DNA of 64,000 nt from Bacteroidota bacterium. Lineage in GTDB: Bacteria > Bacteroidota > Bacteroidia > UKL13-3. The notes under the pieces are model-generated. The model saw nothing but the letters and a program-made list of their open reading frames with translations, searched no databases and had not been told where the DNA came from. The DNA is taken from contig CANJUD010000007.1 in assembly GCA_947477885.1 (NCBI GenBank), forward strand, positions 1 to 64,000, read 5' to 3'. This document shows, in pieces, positions 1-8,281 of the stretch. Position numbers and translations under genes: made by a program. Position 1 is the stretch's first letter; each line of letters opens with the position of its first letter.

Positions 1-101
1 AGATAGAAAAATATATTAAAAACATGAAAAACAGAAACTATATAATCGGTCTTAAAGAAAATCCACACTGGGTTGAAAACCTAAAAAATAAATTTCACTA
101 G
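1..101 (+). CDS. C-terminal end of a gene cut by the window edge, possibly a GIY-YIG endonuclease
   Basis: An open frame (frame 3) runs from the window edge to a TAG at 99-101 and gives about 32 residues. It contains IKNMKNRNYI followed by ENPHWVENL. This resembles the last helices of small stand-alone GIY-YIG (YhbQ/UvrC-like) nucleases, where a lysine-rich IKxMKxRxYI or KKWNRxWK segment precedes a D/E-NPxW tail. The catalytic GIY-YIG part would lie to the left of the window, so the call rests on a short tail only. The frame is clearly coding-like in composition, but the family assignment is an inference. Confidence 0.4.
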   Translation, partial: IEKYIKNMKNRNYIIGLKENPHWVENLKNKFH

Positions 102-104
102 GTC

Positions 105-142
105 CCTGGTTCGCCCCGAATAAGATTCGGGGCAGGTCAGGG
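105..142. repeat. Palindromic intergenic repeat with a CCCGAAT-AAG-ATTCGGG core
   Basis: Positions 113-121 and 125-133 form a perfect 9-bp inverted repeat around AAG. They are flanked by weaker complementary arms, TCCCTGG on the left and a CAGGGA on the right. The same 17-bp core recurs at 63111-63127 with different outer arms, so this is a dispersed element. It lies just after the stop of the truncated gene at the left edge and could also fold as a terminator, but it lacks an immediate T tract. Confidence 0.7.
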
Positions 143-223
143 AGCAGGAGAAAAAATATGGGTTTCGGGAAACGGGAGCATTTTTTTATTTACAAAAAAT
201 ACTTGTGAACCTTTGTACCATAT

Positions 224-231
224 TATATTTG
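224..231 (+). promoter_or_regulatory. Bacteroidetes-type -7 promoter box (TATATTTG)
   Basis: TATATTTG matches the Bacteroidetes sigma-factor -7 consensus TAnnTTTG and lies 80 bases before the start chosen for the YeiH-type transporter. A 6-bp inverted repeat, TGTGGC/GCCACA (230-235 and 249-254), sits at the beginning of the presumed leader. Confidence 0.5.
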
Positions 232-311
232 TGGCAAAAATATAAATAGCCACAAAGGCACTAAGAAAAACTAGTATATCACCTTTGTTTTTCAAATATA
301 TAAAATAACCT

Positions 312-1250
312 TTGTTCAAATCAATCAATATATTATATAGACAAATCATTTTTGCAGTACTGGCAATCCTCTGCTTCACGCCTTTTATCGACCCCCCATT
401 GGCTTTGTTATTGGGCTTTATTGTGGCACAAACTATTGGCAATCCATTCAAACAATTAAATAGTAAAGCCACACAGTTATTATTAAAAGTGTGTGTAGTT
501 GGTTTGGGGTTTGGGATGAATTTGCAACAAGCCATGCAAGCCGGGAAAGAGGGTTTTGTTTTTACTATTTTTACTATTGTTCTCACGTTAGTATCGGGAT
601 TTTTAATTGGCAAATGGTTGTCGGTTGATAAGAAAACTTCCTTTCTTATTTCGAGTGGAACTTCTATATGTGGTGGCAGTGCTATTGCTGCGGTATCACC
701 CATTGTGGAGGCTGATGAAAGACAAATAAGTGTGGCCTTGGGTGCAGTGTTTGTGCTCAACTCTGTAGCATTAATGTTATTCCCGTATTTGGGAAATTTA
801 TTTAATATGAGTCAGCACGATTTTGGATTGTGGAGTGCGATTGCCATACATGATACAAGTTCGGTAGTGGGTGCTTCATCCAAATTTGGGCAAGAAGCAT
901 TGCAAGTTGCAACTACTGTAAAATTGGAAAGGGCTTTATGGATAATTCCGCTTTCTATTATATCAGCTATTATATATAAACGCAAAGGCAAGGCCATAAA
1001 AATTCCTTATTTTATTGGGTTGTTTATAATAACCATGTGCATCAGTACCTATTTGCCCGAGTATAAATATATATATGATGGAGCAGTTGTTGTGTCAAAA
1101 AAAGGATTGTGCCTAACTCTATTTTTAATAGGGACGGGTTTAAGTTTAAACAACCTCAAAGCAGTTGGTGCAAGGCCTTTTATACAAGCCGTCGCACTGT
1201 GGGTTATTATCAGTTCAGTCTCTTTGGCGGTGATACTGCTGATTAAGTAA
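312..1250 (+). CDS. YeiH/UPF0324 family putative sulfate exporter, multi-pass membrane protein
   Basis: A 312-residue, very hydrophobic protein with about nine to ten membrane segments. It fits the UPF0324 (YeiH, 'putative sulfate exporter') family: the repeated glycine-rich segments GLGFGMNLQQA near residue 60, SSGTSICGGSAIAAVSPIVEA near 115-135 and HDTSSVVGAS near 180 are typical of it, and the length is usual. Family members are inner-membrane permeases whose substrate is mostly inferred, so transport of sulfate or other small anions is not established here. The start is taken as TTG at 312 because no ATG occurs in frame for about 60 codons and the first membrane helix begins right after it. 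The start is the weak point. The gene converges on the SDR gene, with one base between the two stops. Confidence 0.88.
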   Translation: MFKSINILYRQIIFAVLAILCFTPFIDPPLALLLGFIVAQTIGNPFKQLNSKATQLLLKVCVVGLGFGMNLQQAMQAGKEGFVFTIFTIVLTLVSGFLIGKWLSVDKKTSFLISSGTSICGGSAIAAVSPIVEADERQISVALGAVFVLNSVALMLFPYLGNLFNMSQHDFGLWSAIAIHDTSSVVGASSKFGQEALQVATTVKLERALWIIPLSIISAIIYKRKGKAIKIPYFIGLFIITMCISTYLPEYKYIYDGAVVVSKKGLCLTLFLIGTGLSLNNLKAVGARPFIQAVALWVIISSVSLAVILLIK

Positions 1251-1251
1251 T

Positions 1252-2049
1252 TTAATTTGATTTTACCTTTCTCGCAATCCGAACAAACAAATTTCTAGAA
1301 AATTTCTTAATCAGCCACAACCATTTTTCTTCTTTTGCTATAATATATAAATTCTTTTTTTGTAACATGGCTTTTATTATTTTCTGGGCACAAATATCAA
1401 CCGAAATCCCATTCACTTGTCCCTCGTCCATTTGCCCATGAGCCTGGCCTGTGGCTGTGATTGCGGATAGTGATATATTAGTTTGTATTCTGCCAGGGCA
1501 TATAATAGTAGTATATAAATTATTAATAGGTTGTTCAATTTGCATCGATTCAAAAAAACCATGAAGGGCATGTTTCGATGCGGCATACGCTGACCTGTTT
1601 TTAAAACCAAATAATCCAACCACACTGCTAATAACTACTATATGTCCACCGCCTATTTTTTCAAAATTTGGGAGGAGTGCTTTTGTAATAGCGACAGTTC
1701 CAAAATAATTTACCTCCATCAGCTTGCGGTCAATGTCTATGGGCGTTTCCATCACTTGTGAGCGTTGACTGATTCCCGCATTATTAATCAAAATATCAAC
1801 TTTGCCAAATGTAGATAATGCTTTTTCTACTGCAGTTTTTATTTGATTAGAATCGGACACATCTAGCTTTTCTATATATATATCTTTTGTATATTTTTGG
1901 CAACTATTTTCAGTTTCTTTCAGTTCATCTATATTTCTGCCCGTTAAAAAAAGTTTACAATTGTGTTTGGCAAATTCTACTGCCAATGCCCTGCCAATGC
2001 CAGAAGTGGCACCTGTTATAAATACTACTTTATCTTTTAAATTTTCCAA
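1252..2049 (-). CDS. Short-chain dehydrogenase/reductase (SDR)
   Basis: A 265-residue classical SDR, the usual length. The NAD(P)-binding motif TGATSGIG is at residues 12-19, NNAG at 89-92, the catalytic serine in VISSVVG near 141, and the catalytic pair Tyr155 and Lys159 in YAASK. The Arg/Asn pattern after the second strand (TGRN) suggests NADP(H) preference. The family oxidises or reduces hydroxyl/keto groups on many substrates, and the sequence does not show which one here. The extended C-terminus with a basic, aromatic tail (KWLWLIKKFSRN) may associate with membrane, as in DHRS7-like members. It lies 8 bases downstream of the serine hydrolase gene on the same strand, so the two may be co-transcribed. 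Confidence 0.93.
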   Translation of the reverse strand: MENLKDKVVFITGATSGIGRALAVEFAKHNCKLFLTGRNIDELKETENSCQKYTKDIYIEKLDVSDSNQIKTAVEKALSTFGKVDILINNAGISQRSQVMETPIDIDRKLMEVNYFGTVAITKALLPNFEKIGGGHIVVISSVVGLFGFKNRSAYAASKHALHGFFESMQIEQPINNLYTTIICPGRIQTNISLSAITATGQAHGQMDEGQVNGISVDICAQKIIKAMLQKKNLYIIAKEEKWLWLIKKFSRNLFVRIARKVKSN

Positions 2050-2057
2050 TATATATA

Positions 2058-3218
2058 TTATTTATAATATGCTTCCAAAATGGCTTTCATATATTCATAT
2101 ATATCTGCACGGTGCTCGCCTATTAGTGTTTTGCTTCTCATTTCACCTAGACGCACAATTACCAGATTATAATCAGGAATTACTATAGTATACTGACCCA
2201 ATACACCCCGCATATAATATACTTGATGCTCCTTGCCTTGGTGTTGTATTTTTGCAAGCCACCAACTTAGTCCATAGAAATCGCAGGGATTTCCATACTC
2301 GTCATTGATTTGTGCAGGGGTGATGGATTGTGTCACCCATTCTTTACTCACCACTTGTTTTCCTTTCCAGTTTCCTTCATGCAAAAATAGCATTCCTATT
2401 CTCGCAAAATCGCGGGCATTGGAATTGATACAACAAAATGCTTTTTCGTTTCCTCCTTCCTTGTCTATACTCCACGATGCATCATGATTGGCATGAAGCG
2501 GCTTCCAAAGTTTTTCTGATAAATAATCTGACAGCTTTTTTCCTGTAGCTTTTTCCAAAATTTGTTGTAATACTATTTGATTACAACTTTGATAATTGAA
2601 CGTTTTTCCCGGCTCTGTAACCACTGCCAATTTGTTGGCCAAGGCTGCTAAGTCATCACCATAATATGATTCGGTTGTATATGAAAATGGATTGGCGTAG
2701 CTTTCTTCCCAATTAAAACCCGCACTCATTTGCAATAAGTTTTTGATAGTAAGTTTGGCTTTATTTCCTTCCTTATAACCTTCTAAATAATTAGAAACAG
2801 GCTCATCAATAGATTTTATTTTTCCTTCATCAACCGCAATTCCAACCAAAATACTTACTATACTTTTGGCCATTGAAAAAGAACCGCTCACACTAGCGGG
2901 ACCATATTCTTTCCAATACTTTTCGTGAATTACTGAATCGTTTTTAATAGCGACAAAAGCAACAGAATGATAATCCTCAAGCCACTTTATATAATTACTT
3001 TTTAACGTTTGGGTATTATAATACTTGTGCTTTGGAAGTTCCTCAGGATTTTCGGTGGCTACTTTGCGGCTAGGAAATATTTCCCAGTCGTCAATATTTT
3101 CAAAGTTATAGTACAGGGCTTTGTATACATAAAATTGGCCTGTAGCTACAATATATATATTTGTTAAAATAACAAGTACACCAATAGCGGTTAAACTCTT
3201 TTTAACCCAGCGTTTCAT
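2058..3218 (-). CDS. Membrane-anchored serine hydrolase, beta-lactamase/penicillin-binding-protein class C fold
   Basis: 386 residues. An N-terminal membrane anchor (about 8-26) is followed by a periplasmic serine hydrolase domain. The nucleophile motif SMAK is at 115-118 (SxxK) and the second motif YQS at 209-211. A third glycine-containing strand lies near MRGVLGQYT, replacing the KTG/HxG triad. Family members are esterases, D-aminopeptidases or DD-peptidases as well as class C beta-lactamases. Resistance cannot be inferred from this sequence. The first codon overlaps the stop of the upstream DUF4834 gene, which points to translational coupling. Confidence 0.9.
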   Translation of the reverse strand: MKRWVKKSLTAIGVLVILTNIYIVATGQFYVYKALYYNFENIDDWEIFPSRKVATENPEELPKHKYYNTQTLKSNYIKWLEDYHSVAFVAIKNDSVIHEKYWKEYGPASVSGSFSMAKSIVSILVGIAVDEGKIKSIDEPVSNYLEGYKEGNKAKLTIKNLLQMSAGFNWEESYANPFSYTTESYYGDDLAALANKLAVVTEPGKTFNYQSCNQIVLQQILEKATGKKLSDYLSEKLWKPLHANHDASWSIDKEGGNEKAFCCINSNARDFARIGMLFLHEGNWKGKQVVSKEWVTQSITPAQINDEYGNPCDFYGLSWWLAKIQHQGKEHQVYYMRGVLGQYTIVIPDYNLVIVRLGEMRSKTLIGEHRADIYEYMKAILEAYYK

Positions 3219-3406
3219 TTGATTTCTTCATAGTCAGTAAACCCGCCCACATCTTCTTTCTTCGGTGTAATTTCAACTTTTTCTTTTTTCTGCTCGTGGG
3301 GTTTATTATAATAATTATTGAATACATATATATTGCTTTTGCTGCCTCCAGTAAGCCAACGGTATATCATATAAAATACCAGAGCATATATTATAATCTT
3401 GAGCAT
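3215..3406 (-). CDS. DUF4834 family small membrane protein
   Basis: A 63-residue protein with one N-terminal membrane helix (IIIYALVFYMIYRWL) and a basic then acidic cytoplasmic tail. This layout, the aromatic FNNYYN segment and the C-terminal GGFTDYEEIK match the Bacteroidetes DUF4834 family, whose function is unknown. It overlaps the serine hydrolase start by 4 bases and begins 7 bases after the subtilisin stop, so the three genes look like one transcription unit. Identification rests on a short sequence. Confidence 0.75.
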   Translation of the reverse strand: MLKIIIYALVFYMIYRWLTGGSKSNIYVFNNYYNKPHEQKKEKVEITPKKEDVGGFTDYEEIK

Positions 3407-3413
3407 CGGTGTG

Positions 3414-5039
3414 TTATTTTTTAGCAGTAATTTCCATAGCCATTTTCACTGCACTATATGCATTAACTACACCACCCGATTGACAAAGAGCATTCATTTT
3501 TACTTTTTCTTTTGGCGTACCGGGCACTATTACTTTTTTGTTCATGGGGGTACAGCTGCTAATCAAAATTTGTTTTACCTGCGCAGAAGTAAGCTCTGGA
3601 AAGTATGACCATAACAACGCTGCAACACCAGCCACTACTGGAGCTGCCATGCTAGTACCTTGATAGCTGTCGAATTTATCATCAGGAACCGTAGAATATA
3701 TTTCTGTGCCTGGTGCAAATAAATCCACATTGGTTTTTCCATAGTTACTGAACGATGCTGGTAAGGTTTTGTCTTTCTTTGAACTCGAAGCACCTACCTC
3801 AATCCACGTAGAAGCCGTATCGGTAGAGTTATCATATACATCGCAAGGAAAATTATCGTCTTTGTCGTTGTTTTTACTATCATTACCTGCTGCATGAACT
3901 AAAATTACGTTCTTTGATACGGCATATTTTACAGCTTCATCGACCTTGTATTTACCTGGAGAAAAATCTTTACCAAAACTCATATTGATAATTTTTGCAC
4001 CATTGTCAGTAGCATATCTAATGGCATTGGCAATATCTTTATCACGCTCGTCGCCATCGGGCACTACCCGAAGTACCATAATTTTTGCATTGTCAGCTAT
4101 CCCATCCATTCCGTAATTATTCCCACGCTCGGCCGCTATAATACCTGCCACATGTGTACCGTGACCAGCCTTTGGGCCATCCAATTTGTTATTGCCGTAG
4201 TTGCGTTGGTCTATATCATTATAGTTGTCGCCGACAATAGTACGAGGATTAAAATCAGGATTCAAGCTATAGTCTAACGTGTGTGTAATTCGCGCTGCAC
4301 CAGCCTCTAATTGATCAAGGATAAAACTTTCAGGAAGTGCTGCCCTGGTTAAATTTGTAAGGTAACGCAAAGATTTTTTTTCCAAATCGCCATGAGCTTT
4401 GTATTTGCCAAGTGTTTTCACGGTTACACTGTCGCCCCCTTTTCTTATATTATTTTTAATTCCGTCGAAAGCTTTTTTGAGCGAGTCTTTTAATCCAGAT
4501 AAATATTCGAGCTGCTTTTTATTCTCGTCAACTTTTTTCAAATGGAACTCCTTAGCTTTTTGGTAAAGTTCATATTCATTTCTATCTTTATCAGTAACTT
4601 TTGCCGGATCCAGGCTTTCATATTTACTAAGGAACTTGCCATATATACGGGTGGCTTCATAAGTATCTTCTTCCACCATACTGTCTTTACCGCCTATATA
4701 ATTCCAGCCATTGATATCGTCAACATAACCATTATTGTCATCGTCTTTTCCGTTGCCTGCTATTTCCTTGGGGTTGGTCCACAATACATTTATTAAGTCT
4801 TTGTGTTTGGTATCAGTTCCGCCATCAATAACTGCTACAATAATGGGTGTAGATTTTTTGCCTTGCAACAATTCTTCATACGCTTTCTTATCACTTACAC
4901 CAAAGAGCTTGTCTTTTTTGAGATCGTCATGCTGCCATCCACGGGGCACAACATTTTTTTTCTTTTTTTGAGAAAACGATGGGTTGCCAAGGGCTACAAA
5001 GGCCAAGAGGCAAATTAAAATTTTAGTAAAAATATTCAT
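3414..5039 (-). CDS. Secreted subtilisin-family (S8) serine peptidase
   Basis: 541 residues with a signal peptide ending near SFSQ (residues 1-24). The catalytic triad is visible: Asp72 in VIDGGTD, His293 in GHGTHVAG and Ser463 in GTSMAAP. The oxyanion-hole Asn386 sits in AAGN. About 220 residues separate Asp and His, where ordinary subtilisins have roughly 30. The insertion starts with a calcium-loop-like acidic stretch (GNGKDDDNNGYVDD, 96-109) and continues with a charged helical region, as in other Bacteroidetes S8 peptidases. No T9SS C-terminal domain is present, so it is probably periplasmic or exported through the Sec pathway only. A -7 promoter box lies at 5058-5065. Confidence 0.95.
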   Translation of the reverse strand: MNIFTKILICLLAFVALGNPSFSQKKKKNVVPRGWQHDDLKKDKLFGVSDKKAYEELLQGKKSTPIIVAVIDGGTDTKHKDLINVLWTNPKEIAGNGKDDDNNGYVDDINGWNYIGGKDSMVEEDTYEATRIYGKFLSKYESLDPAKVTDKDRNEYELYQKAKEFHLKKVDENKKQLEYLSGLKDSLKKAFDGIKNNIRKGGDSVTVKTLGKYKAHGDLEKKSLRYLTNLTRAALPESFILDQLEAGAARITHTLDYSLNPDFNPRTIVGDNYNDIDQRNYGNNKLDGPKAGHGTHVAGIIAAERGNNYGMDGIADNAKIMVLRVVPDGDERDKDIANAIRYATDNGAKIINMSFGKDFSPGKYKVDEAVKYAVSKNVILVHAAGNDSKNNDKDDNFPCDVYDNSTDTASTWIEVGASSSKKDKTLPASFSNYGKTNVDLFAPGTEIYSTVPDDKFDSYQGTSMAAPVVAGVAALLWSYFPELTSAQVKQILISSCTPMNKKVIVPGTPKEKVKMNALCQSGGVVNAYSAVKMAMEITAKK

Positions 5040-5057
5040 GTTTTTAAATTAAGGGTT

Positions 5058-5065
5058 CAAAGGTA
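5058..5065 (-). promoter_or_regulatory. -7 promoter box (TACCTTTG) of the subtilisin unit
   Basis: Read on the minus strand, TACCTTTG matches TAnnTTTG, about 19 bases before the ATG of the S8 peptidase. It probably drives the peptidase, the DUF4834 gene and the serine hydrolase. Confidence 0.5.
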
Positions 5066-5189
5066 TAACTCAACGGGCAAATGGAATGAAGGTTACGCGG
5101 GAAAAAATGGGATTGGGGAACTTGGGGCTAAAATTTTGGATTGGGGGAAACTACGGTCAGCTTGCATAAGCCCCAAATCCAATACCCCA

Positions 5190-5633
5190 TCATTTCACCA
5201 TATACACATGCAAAATTTCATCCTCTTCAAAGGGTTCACTGATTGTTTTAAAACCAAAGTCGCTATAAAATTTTTCTAAATAGCATTGCGCCATAATTTT
5301 AATGGTCGTATTTGGATACATTTCTTGGCTCTGTTTTATTGTATAATCCATGATGAGTTTACCCATGCCTCGTCCCCTATATAATGGCGATGTTAACACC
5401 CTGCCTATGGAGGACTCTTCATATAATACTCCCGGTGGTGCTATACGAGTATAAGCCATCATGTCAGCCTGCCCGTTTAGCCCAAGCACATGGTAGCAAA
5501 ATTGGTCGTGATTATCTTGGTCCAAAAAAATACATTTTTGCTCCACTACAAATACTTCGCTGCGAAGCTTCAACATCTCATATAGATGACGGTTACTTAG
5601 TTGGTCGAATGACTGTGTTTGAAATTGTAACAT
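5190..5633 (-). CDS. GNAT family N-acetyltransferase, ElaA-like
   Basis: 147 residues from the chosen ATG. The sequence follows the ElaA branch of GNAT acetyltransferases: LYEMLKLRSEVFVVEQ near the N-terminus (strand and helix 1), then SSIGRVLTSPLYRGRGMGKLIMDYTI, which holds the acetyl-CoA pyrophosphate-binding RGRGMG loop, then the FYSDFGFKTISEPF C-terminal strand. It should transfer an acetyl group from acetyl-CoA to an amine, substrate unknown. A longer frame begins at a TTG at 5645, but that TTG is part of a TATATTTG promoter box (5643-5650), so the ATG at 5633 is preferred. Confidence 0.93.
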   Translation of the reverse strand: MLQFQTQSFDQLSNRHLYEMLKLRSEVFVVEQKCIFLDQDNHDQFCYHVLGLNGQADMMAYTRIAPPGVLYEESSIGRVLTSPLYRGRGMGKLIMDYTIKQSQEMYPNTTIKIMAQCYLEKFYSDFGFKTISEPFEEDEILHVYMVK

Positions 5634-5642
5634 AATAGGGTT

Positions 5643-5650
5643 CAAATATA
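5643..5650 (-). promoter_or_regulatory. -7 promoter box (TATATTTG) of the GNAT gene
   Basis: Minus-strand TATATTTG, a perfect TAnnTTTG match, lies 9 bases before the GNAT ATG. This implies a very short 5' leader. Confidence 0.5.
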
Positions 5651-5660
5651 TGGGAAAATA

Positions 5661-5792
5661 GTAATCAGTGGTCAGTAATCAGTAGTTAGTAGCTGAAGCC
5701 GCATGGCACTGACCACTGGTTACTGACTACTGTATACTGGTAGTTGGTGGCATGACCCCGCATGGCACTGACCACTGGTTACTGACTACTGT
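5661..5792. repeat. Cluster of direct and inverted repeats (35-bp unit repeated)
   Basis: A 35-bp unit beginning CCGCATGGCACTGACC is present twice without a mismatch, at 5699-5733 and 5758-5792. The copy-to-copy period is 59 bases. Upstream, at about 5661-5690, a diverged inverted version (CAGTGGTCAGTAATCAGTAG) is present. The second copy runs into the thioesterase gene and supplies its last codons and stop. Confidence 0.85.
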
Positions 5793-6186
5793 TTACTAGT
5801 ACATCAATCAAATATTGGGGGCATCGCGTTGGCCGACTAGTGGTTTTATCTACGAAATAAAGAGTAACTTGGGCATTGGTTAGCAGCTCTTTTTCCTGGT
5901 TATATATTTCGTAGCGAAATTTTATTCTTACCGTGGGTAGCTCTTCTAGAATAGTTTTTATGCTAAGTAAATCATCATAATACGCTGCTTTTTTAAATTC
6001 AAAATTCATGTTATGTACGGGCATGGCCACGCCCAAATCTTCAACATTTTTATAACTTACGCCAAGCGAACGCAATGCTTCCGTTCGTGCTTCTTCGGTA
6101 TATAATACATAGCTGCTGTGGTGCACCACGCCCATTTGGTCAGTCTCGGCATAGCGCACGCGGATGGTGTGTTCGTGTGTAAACAT
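5779..6186 (-). CDS. Acyl-CoA thioesterase of the YbgC/4HBT hot-dog family
   Basis: 135 residues from the chosen ATG. The N-terminal motif RYAETDQMGVVHHSSY contains the catalytic Asp16 and the His/Tyr context of 4-hydroxybenzoyl-CoA/YbgC thioesterases, and RIKFRYEIYNQ forms a central strand. It should hydrolyse acyl-CoA thioesters in the cytosol; YbgC members act on short acyl-CoAs or acyl-ACP in phospholipid-linked roles. The frame extends to a TTG at 6201, but that TTG belongs to a TATTTTTG promoter box, so ATG 6186 is preferred. The last four residues and the stop are encoded by the intergenic repeat at 5758-5792, so the natural C-terminus may have been replaced. Confidence 0.9.
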   Translation of the reverse strand: MFTHEHTIRVRYAETDQMGVVHHSSYVLYTEEARTEALRSLGVSYKNVEDLGVAMPVHNMNFEFKKAAYYDDLLSIKTILEELPTVRIKFRYEIYNQEKELLTNAQVTLYFVDKTTSRPTRCPQYLIDVLVNSSQ

Positions 6187-6198
6187 ATATTCGGTTGG

Positions 6199-6206
6199 CA
6201 AAAATA
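6199..6206 (-). promoter_or_regulatory. -7 promoter box (TATTTTTG) of the thioesterase gene
   Basis: Minus-strand TATTTTTG matches TAnnTTTG and lies 12 bases before the chosen ATG of the YbgC-like gene. It is back to back with the plus-strand box at 6214-6221, so the two genes are divergently transcribed from a very compact control region. Confidence 0.55.
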
Positions 6207-6213
6207 GTTGTTT

Positions 6214-6221
6214 TATCTTTG
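6214..6221 (+). promoter_or_regulatory. -7 promoter box (TATCTTTG) of the T9SS protein gene
   Basis: TATCTTTG matches TAnnTTTG and is 7 bases before the ATG at 6229. It argues against the upstream TTG at 6208 as the start. Confidence 0.5.
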
Positions 6222-6228
6222 TGCACTG

Positions 6229-8136
6229 ATGGTATATCTAAAATATCTAAATCTATTTGATGCCTTTGGTTGGTTCGCCGCGGCGAATCACCGACCAAAA
6301 CGGGTTGCAAAACTCAGTTTTTATACTATATACTATATACTTTATACTTCGTTTTCCTCCCAAGCCCAAACAGCCTACAACAAAAAAATAAATCTTCCAC
6401 TATATAAAACCGTATATCATATCGATACTGTTTCTCCTTCATTTAATTTTCAATTAATAACACTTACTAAGCACGAAGATGATGAGCGTGAAGATACCAC
6501 AGGGAATTATAATAAAATACAAAAGAAGAAAACGATAACACATTATTATGGAGAAGATCTGCAAGCTGGAAAAGTTAATTTCGATTCGCCACAAGTAGTT
6601 AAAAAATTTGCGGGAAACCAAGCCCTGCATTTTACGCCCACAGATAACAGTATTGCTGCATCCGATGGGAATATTATAATAAGCTGTATCAATTCTTCTA
6701 TGTTTGTCTTTGACACTACGGGCAAAAAATTATTGGAGAAAAACTTTGCGACTATTATAAACGACCCAACATTAATCGGTCATTATTATTATGATCCACG
6801 TATTATGTACGACCACGTTTCACAACGTTTTGTTATATCAATATTATATGGCGATAAGCCTACCAATAGCAATCTGATTATATTAACATCCCTGTCAGCA
6901 AACGATTATAATAATTGGCATATATATAAATACAATATAGCAAATAACTGGCCTGGTAACTGGCTTGATTATCTCAGTTTGGCTATCAATTCGCACGAGA
7001 TATTTATTAGTGGAAACTTGTTTGATGCCAATAATAACTTTGTATCATCCGTTGTTTTTCAAATAGGAAAACCTTCGGCATATAGCGGACAAACCTTGCA
7101 GATTAATTTGCATGGAGCCCTTAGTGGTAGGCCGTTTAACCTAGTTTCTGTATATCATCCTGCATCGCATACTTATGATAGTTATATGTATTTTGTAAGC
7201 AATATCCCTGCTGGCGGCGACAAACTATATATATATAAAATAAAAACCCCTACAGATAATAGTGATGTATTAAGTAATACTATTATAGTTGATCGCTATA
7301 GTCCGCCAATTGACGCCTTGCAAAAAAATTCAACCATGAAACTAGATCAAGGACGTTGTAGAATTCGGGGTGCTTTTTGGCAGAATGGCATTATACATAC
7401 TGTGTTTGTAAGCAAAGATGCGAACAACTTTGGAAAACTATATTATATGCGTTTCGATGCGGGAAATAATGTGGCTCAATGGCAAACCTTTGGATTGGGT
7501 AGCGTGGACTATGCCTACCCTGTAGTGTGCCCATTCACAAACGATAGTTTAAATCAAACTTCTTTAATCTCGTTTTTGGCTAGCGGACAAGACCGTTTCC
7601 CGGAATGCCGTGCAGTAATATGTGACAATGATTTTATATTTTCTTCATCTACTTTAATTCGCAAAGGCGATAACAGTGTGAAAACTTCCGCAGCACAAAA
7701 TGGTGTAGAGCGATGGGGAGATTATACTGGGAATATATTTGTAAATGCTCCTGGAAACCCACATGCATGGATGGCCGCAGCTTTTGGCAATTCATCGCAA
7801 TCATGGAATACCTATATAGCAAAAATTGGTCGGCCAAATGATACCACGCAAACTATTATACCGCAGAATAAAATGAGTATATATCCCAACCCTATGATGG
7901 ATGTTGCAACTATAGAATTTGAAGCAGGAGAAAGCAATATATATTCGCTCGATATCATCACGTTGGATGGTAAACGCATTGATGCAGTGTGGAATGCCAC
8001 TGTATTTAAAGATAATAAATATATATTACAATTTGATAAAAGCCCCTTGGCTCCAGGAATATATATTATAGTTCTTCGAAAACAAAATGGTAAAGAAATT
8101 CTAAAGCAGAAAATGGTGGTTTTTGGTAAGGGTTGA
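6229..8136 (+). CDS. Secreted protein with T9SS type A C-terminal sorting domain
   Basis: 635 residues from ATG 6229. A hydrophobic stretch ending in SFSSQAQ (about 30-47) looks like a signal peptide with the common Bacteroidetes AQ cleavage context. The body has repeated beta-rich segments (FVFDTTGKKLL, DPRIMYDHVSQRFVISIL, WLDYLSLAINSHEIFISGN) like those of Bacteroidetes surface proteins with a propeller-like core. The C-terminal 75 residues (YPNPMMDVATIEF ... LAPGIYIIVLRKQNGKEILKQKMVVF) are a Por-secretion-system sorting domain. It is therefore exported across the outer membrane; its activity is not recognisable. Oddly, a palindromic repeat (6265-6299) lies inside the first codons and gives an unusually long, polar signal n-region. 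Confidence 0.88.
   Translation: MVYLKYLNLFDAFGWFAAANHRPKRVAKLSFYTIYYILYTSFSSQAQTAYNKKINLPLYKTVYHIDTVSPSFNFQLITLTKHEDDEREDTTGNYNKIQKKKTITHYYGEDLQAGKVNFDSPQVVKKFAGNQALHFTPTDNSIAASDGNIIISCINSSMFVFDTTGKKLLEKNFATIINDPTLIGHYYYDPRIMYDHVSQRFVISILYGDKPTNSNLIILTSLSANDYNNWHIYKYNIANNWPGNWLDYLSLAINSHEIFISGNLFDANNNFVSSVVFQIGKPSAYSGQTLQINLHGALSGRPFNLVSVYHPASHTYDSYMYFVSNIPAGGDKLYIYKIKTPTDNSDVLSNTIIVDRYSPPIDALQKNSTMKLDQGRCRIRGAFWQNGIIHTVFVSKDANNFGKLYYMRFDAGNNVAQWQTFGLGSVDYAYPVVCPFTNDSLNQTSLISFLASGQDRFPECRAVICDNDFIFSSSTLIRKGDNSVKTSAAQNGVERWGDYTGNIFVNAPGNPHAWMAAAFGNSSQSWNTYIAKIGRPNDTTQTIIPQNKMSIYPNPMMDVATIEFEAGESNIYSLDIITLDGKRIDAVWNATVFKDNKYILQFDKSPLAPGIYIIVLRKQNGKEILKQKMVVFGKG
6265..6299. repeat. Palindromic repeat inside the 5' end of the T9SS gene
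   Basis: The left arm TTTGGTTGGTTCGCCG (6265-6280) is complementary to the right arm CGGCGAATCACCGACCAAA (6281-6299), apart from a small bulge and one mismatch. The outer arms (TTTGGTnGGT / ACCnACCAAA) resemble those of the element at 63101-63140. Here it is read as codons between the start and the signal peptide. Confidence 0.7.
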
Positions 8137-8240
8137 TTTATATATATTCTCCAATCCCCGCTCTGAAGAGTAGGGTAATAGATAAACTTAACATATCGCC
8201 ATACAAAAAAATATACACTCAACATATAATTGTGGTTAAC

Positions 8241-8248
8241 TATGTTTG
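8241..8248 (+). promoter_or_regulatory. -7 promoter box (TATGTTTG) of the arginase-fold gene
   Basis: TATGTTTG matches TAnnTTTG and is 33 bases before the ATG at 8282. The open frame extends to 8246, which overlaps this box, supporting the downstream start. Confidence 0.5.
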
Positions 8249-8281
8249 CCCATTGTAGGCTTTATTTGTTTCTTTGCTGCA

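Noticed and set aside
137-760. 207-codon minus-strand frame opposite the YeiH gene
   Set aside because: Lies antisense to a clear membrane protein gene; low-complexity translation, no RBS or family match.
5661-5792. CRISPR-like array
   Set aside because: Only two direct copies plus one diverged inverted copy, with no regular spacers or cas genes.
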